Source: Garcia nutans (Eukaryota > Streptophyta > Magnoliopsida > Malpighiales > Euphorbiaceae). Taken from it: a stretch of DNA of 64,000 nucleotides. The stretch's first letter is position 1, and every line of letters starts with the position of its first letter. Made by a program: the position numbers and the translations under genes. Under the pieces are notes generated by a model, which was not told the DNA's origin, ran no database searches, and saw only the letters and a list, made by a program, of their open reading frames with translations. The stretch is taken from contig CANTUV010000004.1 of the NCBI GenBank assembly GCA_947685225.1, positions 18,011,001 to 18,075,000 on the forward strand, given 5' to 3'. Shown here piece by piece: positions 1-10,581 of this stretch.

Positions 1-16
1 TAATTAGAGCGCAACA
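1..16 (+). repeat. Last 16 bp of the E0 5' LTR
   Basis: The sequence TAATTAGAGCGCAACA is identical to the last 16 bp of the LTR ending at 10581, and the primer binding site follows seven bases later. The rest of this LTR lies upstream of the window. Confidence 0.85.
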
Positions 17-22
17 AGTTTT

Positions 23-40
23 TGGCACCGTTGCCGGGGA
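23..40 (+). other. E0 primer binding site (tRNA-Asp type)
   Basis: TGGCACCGTTGCCGGGGA matches the complement of the 3' end of plant tRNA-Asp at all but one position (GCACC in place of GCGCC). It primes minus-strand DNA synthesis. tRNA-Asp priming is usual for Athila. The single mismatch is a G-to-A change within CG, the common decay of methylated sites. Confidence 0.85.
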
Positions 41-157
41 AGCTAATTAGCGTAATTGTTTATTAGTCATAGATACTTTAAATTATTTTTCATTGTTTAC
101 ATTTTATTTTATTTGTCTTTTGCTTTTAATAATTCCTTTGTTCCAGAAATTTTGTTT

Positions 158-1042
158 ATGCAAGGCAGGAGATCACTCGGAGGAGAACTATACCCAGTTA
201 TTCCAGAAATTCAGAGAGTGAAAAGGAGCAGAGAAGAGTTTGAACTGTACACCGGATTTGATACAGAGGAGGACACTTCTGATTTTGAGTTGGATACTGC
301 ACAATCTACCAATATGGGAGAAGAAAGGCAAAGAACTATGAGGGATTTTTCCAGACCTGTCATTGGAACTTCCACATCTTGTATAAGATTGACAGATGCA
401 GCAAGAAATTATGAGTTGAAGAACATCCATTACAACATGCTGCCATCATTCTATGGAGTCCCAAATGAAGATCCTTTGAAATTTATTCGGGATTTCTATT
501 CTACCCTCAACACTTTTTCATTGGGAGGACTAACAGAGGACCAGTTGAGGATGAGATGCTTTCCATATACATTGAAGGATAGGGCAAAGAGCTGGCTTAT
601 GAAGTTGCCTGAAAATTCTTTGACAACTTGGGAGCAAGTTTATAACAAGTTTATGGGCAAATTTTACTCACATAAGAAGACAGCTGAATTGAGAGGGAAA
701 ATAGCTACATTCTCTCAATTTGAAGGAGAGCCATTTCATGAGGCTTGGGACAGGTTTAAGATGTTATTGATCCAGTGTCCACACCAACACTACCCACTTC
801 AACTTCTGAATCAGTTTTTCTACGATGGTATAACCCAACAATTTCAAAATATTGTTGATAACGCAGCTGGGGGAGCTATGGGAGAAAAGACAGCAGATGA
901 AACTTATGAAATCTTCAAAATTTTGGGAGCTAATTCTCAACAGAAAAGTGTAAGAGAAAAAAGTAAAGGGTTGAACCAATTGGAAGCCAAAAGTGAGATG
1001 GTCAATCAGATAGCTGATTTAACAAGGCAAGTGCAGTGCTGA
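158..1042 (+). pseudogene. E0 Athila gag, N-terminal and capsid part
   Basis: Structural polyprotein that would form the virus-like particle. The open frame starts earlier, but the first ATG is at 158 (protein starts MQGRRS), so I use that. The capsid-like retrotransposon gag domain lies at roughly residues 95-260 of this reading, with the family's typical run of Trp/Phe positions (AKSWLMKLP, WEQVYNKFMGKFY, FHEAWDRFK). The frame ends at a TGA at 1040-1042 because of a frameshift just before it; the downstream zinc-knuckle part continues in another frame from about 1036. It is the best preserved gene of E0. Function is inferred from the family; the copy is not expected to make full-length Gag. 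Confidence 0.85.
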
Positions 1043-1518
1043 ACATGAAGAACAATACTTCTTCATCCACTCAAGAAGTGTGTGGAACCTTTGGGCATGG
1101 AGCAAATATATGCCCCTCTGCATATGAGTCTTATGGAAATGAGGCCGAGCAAGTCAATGCTATGGGGGGATATCAACCAAGGGCCCGGAATGATCCTTAC
1201 TCAAATAATTACAATCCTGGTTGGCGGAATCATCCAAATTTTTCCTGGGCAATAAATAATTCTCAACAACCTTTCCATTTGCTCCAGAGACAAAACCAAC
1301 CGCAGGGTCAATCTTCAAATCAAGGGCAGCCTAAGAGAGAGAGTTTGGAGGATAGTTTACAGGCCTTTATCCAAGTCAGTGCTAAGAATCAAGAGATGAA
1401 TAACAAAAGACTGGATTAATTAGAAGTATCTTTTAAGAAAGTGGAGACCCAAGTGGGACAACTTGCACAACAGATGCAGATTCAACAAAAATGGAAATTT
1501 TTGAGTCAACCTGAGTAG
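1036..1518 (+). pseudogene. E0 Athila gag C-terminal / zinc-knuckle segment
   Basis: Continuation of gag in frame 1. It holds a degenerate CCHC knuckle (CGTFGHGANIC): the second Cys, the His and the last Cys are readable but the first Cys of the family pattern is missing. A Gln/Asn-rich linker typical of Athila Gag follows (GWRNHPNF). The frame is cut by TAA at 1417-1419 and TAG at 1516-1518, both at positions where a Gln codon would fit, and then continues in the same frame into the protease region. Confidence 0.75.
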
Positions 1519-2724
1519 GCACAATCAATGACTATTCTTAGAAGTGGCAAGGTAATAAATAATGATGTTGAAAATAATTCTGTGAATGCAGGTGATCAAA
1601 AGAACAGAAAGGAAGGAGAACCAGAGAACAAAGGTGCTGGAGAAAAATCAATGGAGAAATCCCCTTCAGCAGATTTACACAAGACAAGTAATCCTTACCG
1701 GCCACCTATACCATTCCCCAGTAGGTTGAAGAATGATAAACAAGATAAGCAATTTTCAGACATCTTCAACATGCTGTCTAAGGTAAGTATTAACTTACCC
1801 TTACTTGAAGCAATAAAGAACATGCCGGCTTATGGCAAATTCTTCAAGGAATTGAACACAAAGAAAAAGAGGTATGAGCCAAATGAAAAGGTGATAGTGT
1901 CAGAGGTAGCTAGTGCTGTTTTACAGCATAAACTACCTCCAAAGCTAAAGGATCCTAGTAGTTTCATAATTCAAATTACTATAGGTAATGGAAAAGGGAC
2001 TGATGGCATGTGTGATTTAGGAGCCAGTGTAAATTTGATGCCTTATTCTGTGTATCTTGAATTAGAACTTAGGGAACTTAAACCTACCAAAATGGTGTTG
2101 CAATTAGCTGACAGATCTCTTAGATTCCCGAAAGGAGTTATAGAAGATGTGTTAGTTAAGGTTGGTGGGTTGATAGTGCATGTGAATTTTATAGTCCTTG
2201 ACATGGAAGGAAGTAACCCTACACCATCCGCACACACTATTCTACTGGGTAGGCCTTTTATGGCTACTACCAACACCTTGATAGATGTTAAAAATGGTAA
2301 ATTGTCAATGACTGTCTTGGGACAAACGGTTGAATTTTCTATTTTTAACACTTCTCCCATTCCTACAACTGCATTATATGAGGATTGCTCTTTAATTGAT
2401 TGTATTGACGCAGTTGTTTCAGATGTTTTCTTGCAGACAGGTTCCTCGGATAAATTGGAGCTGGCACTGACCTTAGATCGTGGTTTGGATATTTTTGATT
2501 CAGAAATAGCCAGTTGCCTTGAGACATTAGAGAGTGCTGAAATAGAGGAACTTAAGGAGGACCCAGTATTTGAACTTCCCTCCATCCAAGAGGAAGAGAA
2601 GAATCCTTCACTTGAGTTAGAGCTGAAAGAGTTACCTAAAAAATCTGAAATATGTGTTTTTAGGAGATCACAACACCTTACCTGTGATAAATATCTAGCG
2701 AACTTAGTGAAGGGGAGGAGATGA
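1519..2724 (+). pseudogene. E0 Athila gag-pol linker and aspartic protease
   Basis: Retroviral-type aspartic protease that would process the polyprotein. The active-site segment CDLGAS lies near residue 163 of the frame that opens at 1528, followed by the flap and the ILLGRPF strand near residue 240, as in Athila proteases. N-terminal to it is the TILRSGK segment that marks the Athila gag-protease linker. The frame ends at 2724, where the pol frame shifts: RT-type sequence starts at 2721 in another frame. No further stop interrupts this 398-codon stretch. Confidence 0.8.
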
Positions 2725-4240
2725 GGTTGGTGAGGGAGCTAAAAAGATTGAAAAGAGCAATAGGATGGGGATTGAGTGACATCAAAGGTATTAGCCCTTC
2801 AATGTGCATGCATAGAATCACCTTAGAAGAGGGAGCTAAACCTGTGAGGGAGACCCAAAGGCCCTTAACCCAAACATGAGTGAAGTGGTTAAGAAGGAAG
2901 TGCTCAAATTGCTTGATGAAGGAGTGATATATCCAATAGCTAATAGTGAGTGGGTGAGCCCAGTACATGTAGTGCCTAAGAAATCAGGAATCACTGTGGT
3001 GAAAAATGAAAAGAATGAATTGGTTACTACTAGGACTACTACTAGATGGAGAATGTGTATCGATTATAGGAAGTTAAACAATGCCACAAAGAAAGACCAT
3101 TTCCCTCTTCCTTTTATTGATCAGATGTTGGATAAACTTTCTGGACACTCACATTATTGCTTTTTGGATGGACTTTCAGGTTATTATCAGGTGCCGATAT
3201 CACCAGAGGATCAATCCAAGACTACTTTTACTTGCCCTTTCGGGACTTATGCATTTCGGCGTATGGCATTTGGCTTGTGCAATGCTCCTGCAACTTTTCA
3301 GAGATGCATGATGTCTGTCTTCATAGACATGATAGATGATTTTATTGAGGTATTTATGGATGACTTTTCTGTTTTCGGTGATTCTTTTGATAATTGCCTC
3401 AATAAACTTGTTCTTGTGCTTGAGAGATGCATTGAATGTAACCTCACTTTGAGTTGGGAAAAGAGTCATTTCATGGTTACTTAGGGCATTGTATTAGGCC
3501 ATGTTGTGTCGAGTAAAGGGATTGAGGTGGATAAGGCTAAGGCAGAGTTGATTGCTAAGTTACCCCCACCTACCTCTGTTAAGGGAATAAGAAGTTTTCT
3601 AGGGCATGCAGGTTTTTACCGGAGGTTTATTAAATATTTTTCTAAAATAAGCCAACCATTGTGTCATTTGCTTGGGAAAGATGTTCCATTTGAGTTTACT
3701 GCACAATGCATGCAAGCCTTTAATTCCCTTAAGGAAAAACTGACTAATGCACTGGTAATTGTAGCTCCTGTTTGGTCTTTACCTTTTAAAATTATGTGTG
3801 ATGCCTCTAATCATGCAATAGGAGCTGTTCTTGGGCAAAGGGTTGAGAAATTTTTGAGAGTGATATATTATGCTAGCTTGACCCTAAATAGTGCGCAAAT
3901 GAATTACACAACAACTGAAAAGGAAATGTTAGCTGTTGTTTTTGCCTTAGATAAGTTTAGAGCATATTTAATTGGGTCGAAAATTATTATGCATTCTGAT
4001 CATGCAGCTCTAAAATATCTTTTGACAAAACAACATGCTAAACCTCGCTTAATTAGATGGGTGTTATTATTGCAAGAATTTGATTTCCAAATCAAAGATA
4101 CTAAAGGAAGTGAAAATGTTGTAGCTGATCATTTATCTAGATTACCCTTCTTTGGTGAAAATCTTGCATCTGATAGCATTCATAAAAATTTAGAAGCATT
4201 TCTTGATGAGCAGCTGTTTGTGGTAATGAATGCACCTTGA
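2721..4240 (+). pseudogene. E0 Athila reverse transcriptase and RNase H
   Basis: Copies the element RNA into DNA and degrades the RNA strand. RT motifs are readable in order: CIDYRKLN (about 3055), DHFPLPFIDQ, FGLCNAPATFQ, and the catalytic FMDD (about 3355-3366), the Athila form of YxDD. RNase H follows with CDASN (about 3799), the TTEKEMLAV Glu segment, SDHAALKYL and the terminal VVADHLSRL. Breaks: a frameshift near 2870 at the RT start, TAG at 3482-3484 in the RT thumb, and TGA at 4238-4240 just before the integrase. Frame is otherwise kept over 1.3 kb. Confidence 0.85.
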
Positions 4241-5480
4241 TTTGCAGATATTGCTAACTATCTTGCTTGTGGTATTTTGCGTTCTGACATCTCATTTCAG
4301 GAAAAGAAAAAGTTTCTGCACATGAGTAAATTTTATATTTGGGATGAACCTTACCTATTTCGAATATGCAAAGATGAGATAGTTCGCAGGTGTGTATCTG
4401 AGGAAGAACAACTGAGTGTTCTTAAATTTTGTCATGACCTTCATTGTAGTGGTCATTTTGGAGGGAGAAAGACTGCAGAAAAGGTGCTTCAAAGTGGTTT
4501 TTACTGGCCTACTCTATTCAAAGATGCTCAAGAATATTGTAAGCAATGTGACCGCTGTCAAAGAGTGGGTAACATTAGGAGGAGGAATGAAATGTGCCTT
4601 CAATCGTATATTGTTGTTGAACTGTTTGATGTGTGGGGAATAGACTTTATGGGTCCTTTTCCCAAGTCTTTTGGTTATGAATATATTTTAGTTGCTGTTG
4701 ATTATGTTTCAAAATGGGTGGAGGCAATCCCCACCCGTACTAATGATGCTAATGTGGTTGTTAAATTTGTGAAGGAAAATATTCTTAGCAGATTTGGCAC
4801 GCCAAGAGTGATAGTTAGTAATGGGGGAAGTCATTTTTGCAACAAAATTTTTGAGAAATTAATGCACAAATCTGGTGTGAAACACAAGGTGGCGACCCCA
4901 TACCATCCACAGACTTCTGGACAAGTTGAAACATCCAACAAGCAAATAAAAGAAATTTTGGAGAAAAAGTCAACTTATCAAAGAAGGATTGGGCGAGTAG
5001 ATTGCATGATGCATTGTGGGCATATCGGACTGCTTTCAAGACTCCTTTGGGTATGAGTCCATACCGATTGGTTTTTGGTAAGGCTTGTCATTTACCAGTG
5101 GAGTTGGAGAGCAAAGCGTATTGGGCAATCAAGACTCTAAATTTAGACTTGGACAAGGCAAAGAGAGAACGTTTTCTGCAAATTTCAGAGTTAGATGAAC
5201 TGAGGAATGAGGCATATGAGAGTTTGAGGATCGCACTAAAGCACTTCATGACAGAATTATAGTACGAAAGACATGGAGCCCAGGTATGAAAGTTTTGCTT
5301 TTTAATTCTCGTCTCCGTCTGTTTCCAGGAAAACTCAGGTCTCGATGGAGTGGTCCTTTCGAGATAACTCAGGTATATCCTTCCGGTGCCATAGAATTGC
5401 TTAACTCTCGAACAAATGAAACTTTTAAAGTAAATGGATAGAGAGTTAAACCATATAATGAAGGGTTCCAAGAAGTAAGG
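4241..5480 (+). pseudogene. E0 Athila integrase
   Basis: Would insert the cDNA into chromosomes. A zinc-binding N-terminal domain (HCSGH ... CKQCDRC, about 4440-4560) precedes the DDE core. In the frame starting at 4277 the first Asp is residue 123 (GIDFMG), the Glu is residue 218 (GQVETSN), but the second catalytic Asp is Asn (SNGGSHF, codon AAT at 4820-4822), so spacing is D-58-N-35-E. A frameshift near 4970-5000 moves the C-terminal part ([16 protein letters not shown]) to another frame, and stops follow from 5260 to 5440. The copy is inactive on two independent grounds. Confidence 0.85.
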
Positions 5481-6293
5481 ATCATCGATAGCACTTTGAT
5501 CTACGATCCTTAAGTCTTGCAGTAATGTCCAGCTACACGACATTAAAGAAGCGCTAAATGGGAGGCAACCCATCGGTTTGCATTTCTTTTCATAGTTGTA
5601 ATTTTATATTCAGCAATTTTGATTTTATGTTTGGTTTAAATAAATGGAATGGGTGCTTTGATCGGTTTTTTTTATTTTTCTAATGTGTTTCAGGGTTAAT
5701 CAAAGAAGAGGATTGCATTTCTTTAAGATTTGGTGATACAAAAAAATAAAATAAAAAAAATATATATAAAAAATGGCAGTGAAGGACACGACCACTTGAC
5801 ATGGCCAAGCCACTGGCCGTGTCAAGCCAACCCTAAAATCACCAAATTCACACAGCCCCTGACATGGCCAACAAGCTTGGCTGTGTCCTTGGCCCTTCCC
5901 AAGTTTCTTTTCTTTGTTTTTGCAACTTTGTGCTTACAGTGTCAAACACACCCATGGGACACGACCAAGTCACTGGCCGTGTCCCTCCAAACTCATCAAA
6001 CACGGCCAAGCTTACCCAAGCTTGGCCGTGTCTCTTCAATTTTAAAGTTTAAAAACATGGTTTTAGCACTTTTAGTTCATTTCAATCCCTAGTTTTCTTT
6101 TTGTTTCCTTTCTCTCTCTCGACTTTTTCTCTCACAAAACCTCCATTGTTGTTCTTTCAAAGCTTCCAAAATCCCATTAATTCTCAATTTCCTTCACCAA
6201 AACTGAAATTAATCCGTTCAATCTTCTTCTTCTCTCATTAAAACTCAATTTAATTTGTTTAAGTTTCAAATTTTTTTTTTCAGATCTTTCAAT
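5481..6293 (+). other. E0 spacer between pol and ORF-1, with palindrome cluster
   Basis: Non-coding 0.8 kb between the end of pol and the downstream ORF. It contains an A-rich stretch (about 5740-5772), the GACACGGCCA-type inverted repeats at 5785-6033, and a pyrimidine-rich leader (about 6080-6290: many TTTCTCTC and CTTCTTC blocks) ending in a T tract and CAG just before the ORF-1 ATG. The T tract plus CAG resembles a plant 3' splice site, which would suit expression of a downstream ORF from a spliced RNA; this is inference. Confidence 0.55.
5785..6033. repeat. Inverted-repeat cluster GACACGGCCA/TGGCCGTGTC in E0 internal region
   Basis: At least four imperfect copies of a short inverted repeat: arms like GACATGGCCAAG and TTGGCCGTGTC with 4-14 bp spacers, the best ones at 5785-5824, about 5855-5889, 5958-5981 and 6001-6033. 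The same module occurs in the E0 3' LTR and in Tekay LTRs of this window. Confidence 0.85.
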
Positions 6294-7250
6294 ATGCCAA
6301 GAACAAAGATGGTGTCCCACCATAAGAGGAAGCGACCTCCAACTGCAGCTGCATCTTCATCTTCTTCATCTTTAAAGAGAGCTACTCTTTTGGCTAGGGG
6401 TTTCTTTCCAACGAGGTATGTCAGCGATGAATCCCTTAATGCTCTTCATATTAGGGATAATTTTTATATTTATGTTCAAAACCTTGGGTGGGAGAACCTA
6501 GTCTCCTTTCGACCTTTGCAATTTCAAGAACTTACTTTGGAATTTTTAACATCTCTTAAGGTTGAAAAAGATGAACAAAAAATTTGCTCTAGGTTGAATT
6601 TTAAATTGCTTGGGAAATCATTTGTAGTATTGAGCAATTGAATGTTATAATTGGTTTCCATCAACACGGTGAAAGGACTGTACCTAAGGATTTTAAACAA
6701 CAATTTGCTTGGGGAGCATTGGGCTCGGGAACTTATGTGGCCAAATCGGCCAAGGCAACTAAATTGAGTAATCCTGCTCTTATGTATTTGCATCACTTTA
6801 TGTCCTGTGGGTTCTTTGCTCGAAAGGAAAGCCCAAGTGTAGTGGAACTTAGTGAGCTCTTTTTCTTAGATTGTGCATGTAATGCAATACCCATTAGTAC
6901 CGGCTATTGGTTGGCCGATGTTTTTGATAATGTGGCAAACAAAAAGAAGGGGGCTATTTGTATTGGAGGATTGGTTACCACATTGGCAACAACCCTTCTT
7001 GATGATTTTGACCCGAGTACCTGTCGTATGACTAAAATACGGGTAATGATTCATTGGATTTGGCCACACTTGAGAAGATGCATATGATGGTGAACAGGGG
7101 AGGGGCCTATGTGATGGCTTCAGCTGAACCAGAAGTACCGGGGTCAGATAAAAGAGAACACGAGTCCATGAAGAGTCCGACTCGGATTCTCTTGATTTGG
7201 ATGAAGATGCTCCGGTCCCAGATAATTAGGAGATACTTAATAGGATAGAG
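6294..7250 (+). pseudogene. E0 downstream ORF, ATHILA ORF-1 family
   Basis: Protein of unknown function located where an env gene would lie. It starts at the ATG at 6294 (MPRTKMVSHHKRKR, a basic N terminus followed by a Ser run). Family-like segments appear in order: LTLEFLTSLK, a GFHQHGERT segment, a LMYLHHFMSCGFFARKES segment, then KGAICIGGLVTTLA and LATLEKMHMM. This pattern resembles the Pfam ATHILA ORF-1 family (PF03078), recalled from memory and not searched. Frameshifts occur near 6635 and 7050, so three frames are needed to read it. No transmembrane segment or signal peptide is evident, so an envelope role is not supported. Confidence 0.7.
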
Positions 7251-8956
7251 GCACTGGAGAGCAAGGTCGATCGTAACCATGCTGCGATCTTGCAATAGTT
7301 GGACCAAATCAATAGCAACCTTGCTAAGATTCTGAGTCTTCATCCTTCGGCTGCATCATCATCACATCCTCCTTCACCATAGATCACATTGGCTCTAATC
7401 TTTTGAGAGAATTCCTTAATTTCTTGTCTTTAGTTATAACATATTTTTGTAGTTATTTTTTTCATTTTTGTTTTTAATGTTAACATTTTGGATATTTTAT
7501 TTTATATATTGTATTTTGTTTTTGAACATTTGCTGTTTGTGATGAAAAGGTAGGGTTTGCCTCATAGAGGAACGATGGAAAACAGGTTGTACCTTAACTC
7601 TTTTTCTTTATTATCCTTGTTTCCATTGAGGACAATGTAATTTATAAGTGTGGGGTAATCTTTAAGCTTTCCTTTATATCTTGTTTTGTTTGTCTTTATG
7701 TGTTATATTGTGCGTTGTGCATGGCATAATTGTTGGAAACTTATTGACTTTTCTATTATTCTAGCATTATATTTGAGACTTTAGTATCAGTATAGAGATT
7801 AGAATTTGAATTCATTCAGGATCAATTTTCACATTCTGCAATTCATGACATATAAATCTTTGAGAACCCACCCTTTGTGAGTTTTGAGCCTCATAGATTG
7901 AATATTATTGTCAATCGCACCTTCATGATTTTGTATCTCTAGAGCTTGCTTTTGCATACTAATTGAACTCACATTATGATTTAATCTCAAGTTTTAAAAT
8001 GATGAAGGCAAATTAGGATTATCCCTTTAGCTTAAAAAAGACCTCCCTTAATTATGAATTCCTTAGTGAGCCAAGTTGAGCCTTTGACTTTTTCTTGATT
8101 GATCAACACAATTCACAACTCAACATTTTCCTATTATCATCATACCTGCATTAAGGAATGGATTTTCTTATGATATGACAATAGGGTGGTTTAATTCATA
8201 AGTGTGGGATAAGCAATTAAAAAAAATAGTATTGCTTTAGTAAGAGTTGGGGCTGAAATGCATACTTTGCACATTGTATTTGACTAAGAGTCGATTATTC
8301 TTTTCCTCTACATTTTAAGCTAGATGTTCCATGCAATTTTATATTTTGTATATATATATATATAATAATAATATAAAAAGAAAATAAAAGAGAAGATATA
8401 TATATATATATATATATACAAAATTCATATATTTTCTAGCATTAGTCATCAAAGAGGAATGTCAACTCATGTACTTTTCTTTAAGTATGCAAGTATGTGA
8501 GATTATCAAGGGTTGATGAATATGCCATTTGAGGGAGTTATGAGTTTCTGAGCAAGAGTATTGTCTAATTTAGATACTCCATTTCTTGATGTTCCAACTT
8601 AAATGTCTTTTCTCACACCTTCACCTTAGCCCCATTACATCCAAATAAAAGACCTTCGGATTATTTCTTGAGAAAATCAGTGAGAGAGATTGGATAATTA
8701 AGCAAGTTTATGGCAGTATGCAGTCATGAGTGGTTTGAGTGAATTAACTTTTGAAATCGAGTGAAACACTTAGATGAGAGATGAGATTTGTTATGTCTGG
8801 ATTAATGAATGAGTTAAGAAAATCTTGATTGAAGTAAAGTGCAATTATTTATGGTTGAGTCTTAAAGGATTTCATCTTATATACTGGAATTATAGTTAAG
8901 GTTGTTTGAGTTTTTAATTTATGCCATGTGAATTTACTTGAGGACAAGCAAAGTTT
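7251..8956 (+). other. E0 3' non-coding region
   Basis: No gene seen over 1.7 kb. It contains three copies of a polypurine-tract-like motif (AAGTGTGGG) at 7627-7660, 8191-8216 and 8937-8970, the last being the functional one next to the LTR, and an (AT)n microsatellite-rich stretch at about 8347-8420. Confidence 0.7.
8347..8420. repeat. AT-dinucleotide microsatellite
   Basis: Two TATATA runs separated by an A/G-rich stretch, in the E0 3' non-coding region. Confidence 0.9.
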
Positions 8957-8970
8957 TAAGTGTGGGTAGT
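8957..8970 (+). other. E0 polypurine tract
   Basis: TTAAGTGTGGGTAG, directly before the TG that opens the 3' LTR and preceded by TTGAGGACAAGCAAAG, a combination that often precedes Athila-type 3' LTRs. It would prime plus-strand synthesis. It is not a pure purine run. Confidence 0.65.
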
Positions 8971-9253
8971 TGTTTTATTAGTTTTTGTCATAGAATTGTA
9001 TCTTATTTATTATGATGATTATTGTTTTCTTTAGGTATTTTGGTAGTTTTAATCTATTTATTTAGTGTTTTCATCAATTTTGGTAGTTTTAATTTATTTC
9101 AGTGTTTATGTCATTTTGTCCTAGTTTTTAGTGTGGTGTTTATGTGTTGTTGGTTAATGTTTATTTGATTCTTGTTTAAAGTTTGTTTAAGTGTTTGTTT
9201 TAGGTTAATATGCAAAATATTTCCTTGGAAGAAAGAATAGCTTGAAGCAGCAA

Positions 9254-9557
9254 GACACGGCCAAGCCACTGGCCATGTCTCACCTTAAGGGCAAAACCAA
9301 GGAACGAAGAGAGGAAGGGAAATTTGGTAGTAGATGACACACTCAGGTGACACGGCCACAACCTTGGCCGTGTCCCATACTTAGCCAAGGAAGAAGACCA
9401 AAGGAAAGAGCAAAGAATGAAGAGATCAGTAGGTGACACACTCAGGTGACACGGCCAGGAGCTTGGCCGTGTCACACTCAATTCCAAAGAAGCAAATATG
9501 AAGGATTACACAGAAGCGAACACATCCAAGTGACACGGCCACCAGCTTGGCCGTGTC
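9254..9557. repeat. Four-copy inverted-repeat array in the Athila LTR U3
   Basis: Copies at 9254-9279, 9349-9374, 9448-9473 and 9532-9557, each 26 bp: a left arm GACACGGCCA, a 6-bp spacer, and a right arm TGGCCGTGTC (the first has CATGTC). Start-to-start distances are 95, 99 and 84 bp, so the array is quasi-periodic. Copies two and three are preceded by the same ACACTCAGGT segment, which suggests duplication of a larger unit. It lies about 50 bp upstream of the TATA box. Confidence 0.9.
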
Positions 9558-9608
9558 ACTCCATGGACTAAAGGAAGAAAGAAAACGCGGATTTTGAGCG
9601 AGGTTTCG

Positions 9609-9617
9609 TATAAATAA
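9609..9617 (+). promoter_or_regulatory. Predicted TATA box of the Athila LTR
   Basis: TATAAATAA about 640 bp into the LTR, followed by an A/G-rich leader. It is the only good TATA element between the palindrome array and the LTR end. The transcription start is not mapped. Confidence 0.55.
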
Positions 9618-10581
9618 GAGGATTATTGTTTTTGAAGAGGAGAGAATTTATCAGCCGTCAAACAATAACCTTTGAGCTTCCATTTTTTGTTTTCTTAGAG
9701 AATTTTGATTACACTTTGATCCAAATAGTCTAGATTAAATTAGTTTTAGCCACTGCAATATTCTTCTAGCAAAGATTTGAACAAGAGATTCTTTAGAAGC
9801 TAAAGAAAGTTTGTAATTTGGTTTTGTTCTCAACCTTTATCTCTTAAGTTTCATTGGAATTGTATTCATGAATTCCATTATGTCTAAATTGATTTCTTTG
9901 AATTTTAATGAGATGAATCTGTTTGATAGCATCATTATTAACTAATTTGATCTAGTCTAGGGTTTGTATGGATCTACTATGATTGTATGAAATGGTTATT
10001 GCTCTTAACCGAATTATTTCTTTAGCCTTAATTGAATGGATTACTATTAATATATAATTGATTGGCCACCAATTATGTGTTTGAGGTATTAGATGAAGGA
10101 TTGAGAAATGAAGTCTAATGCTGGAACAATTCAATTAGGAACTTAGGTGAATTAGAAATATAAACCTAAGGAAAAGATCATTTCAATTGTAACAAGATTA
10201 TTTGAAAGAGGATTGAATGCGAGAGCTTATTTCCTTGATTCGATTAATTAGGTTGCTTGAGATCTAATCTTTGAAATTAAATTGGGTGAGAGGAATAACC
10301 GTTCATACATATAAGTTAGTAGAGAAGTGCAAACCCTAGACCTTTCTATTAAGTGAATCAATATATCAGCTCAGCTTACTTTTATTGTTTTAAACTCCAC
10401 TCGATCTGTCTTCATTAGTTGTTAGCAATTTAAACTTATTAATAATTTGTTATTTGCAATCTGATAATCAATTAGCTTATCTAGCTTCCTTGTGAGACGA
10501 CTTTGAGGTGTTCACCAAGATACTACAGCAGCCTTGTATACTTGCGAGTGTAGTTCTAGTAGTGTTAATTAGAGCGCAACA

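Larger units (their letters stand above)
1..10581 (+). mobile_element. E0: Athila-lineage Ty3/gypsy LTR retrotransposon (5' LTR mostly outside window)
   Basis: The 16-bp LTR end at 1-16 (finishing GCGCAACA) is repeated exactly at the end of the 3' LTR at 10581, which fixes both internal borders. The order PBS (tRNA-Asp type), gag, aspartic protease, RT, RNase H, integrase, then an extra downstream ORF of the ATHILA ORF-1 type is characteristic of Athila elements. Every gene has frameshifts or stops, so this copy is dead. It is inserted in a Tat LTR, whose remainder follows directly at 10582. The left target duplication lies outside the window; the right one should be TTTGG (10582-10586). Confidence 0.9.
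8971..10581 (+). repeat. E0 3' LTR (Athila)
   Basis: About 1611 bp, starting TGTTTTATTAG and ending GCGCAACA; the end matches positions 1-16. U3 carries four inverted repeats (9254-9557) just upstream of a TATA box at 9609. A related but diverged LTR in the opposite orientation occupies 62827-64000. Confidence 0.85.

Noticed and set aside
5730..6092. Small open frames over the palindromes on both strands
   Set aside because: They come from the GACACGGCC repeats, which lack stops; no family resemblance. The same holds for those at 9200-9487, 17373-17666, 47159-47603 and 54557-55001.
6294..7250. Envelope gene of Athila
   Set aside because: Position fits an env-like gene, but no signal peptide, fusion peptide or transmembrane segment is visible; it reads as ATHILA ORF-1.
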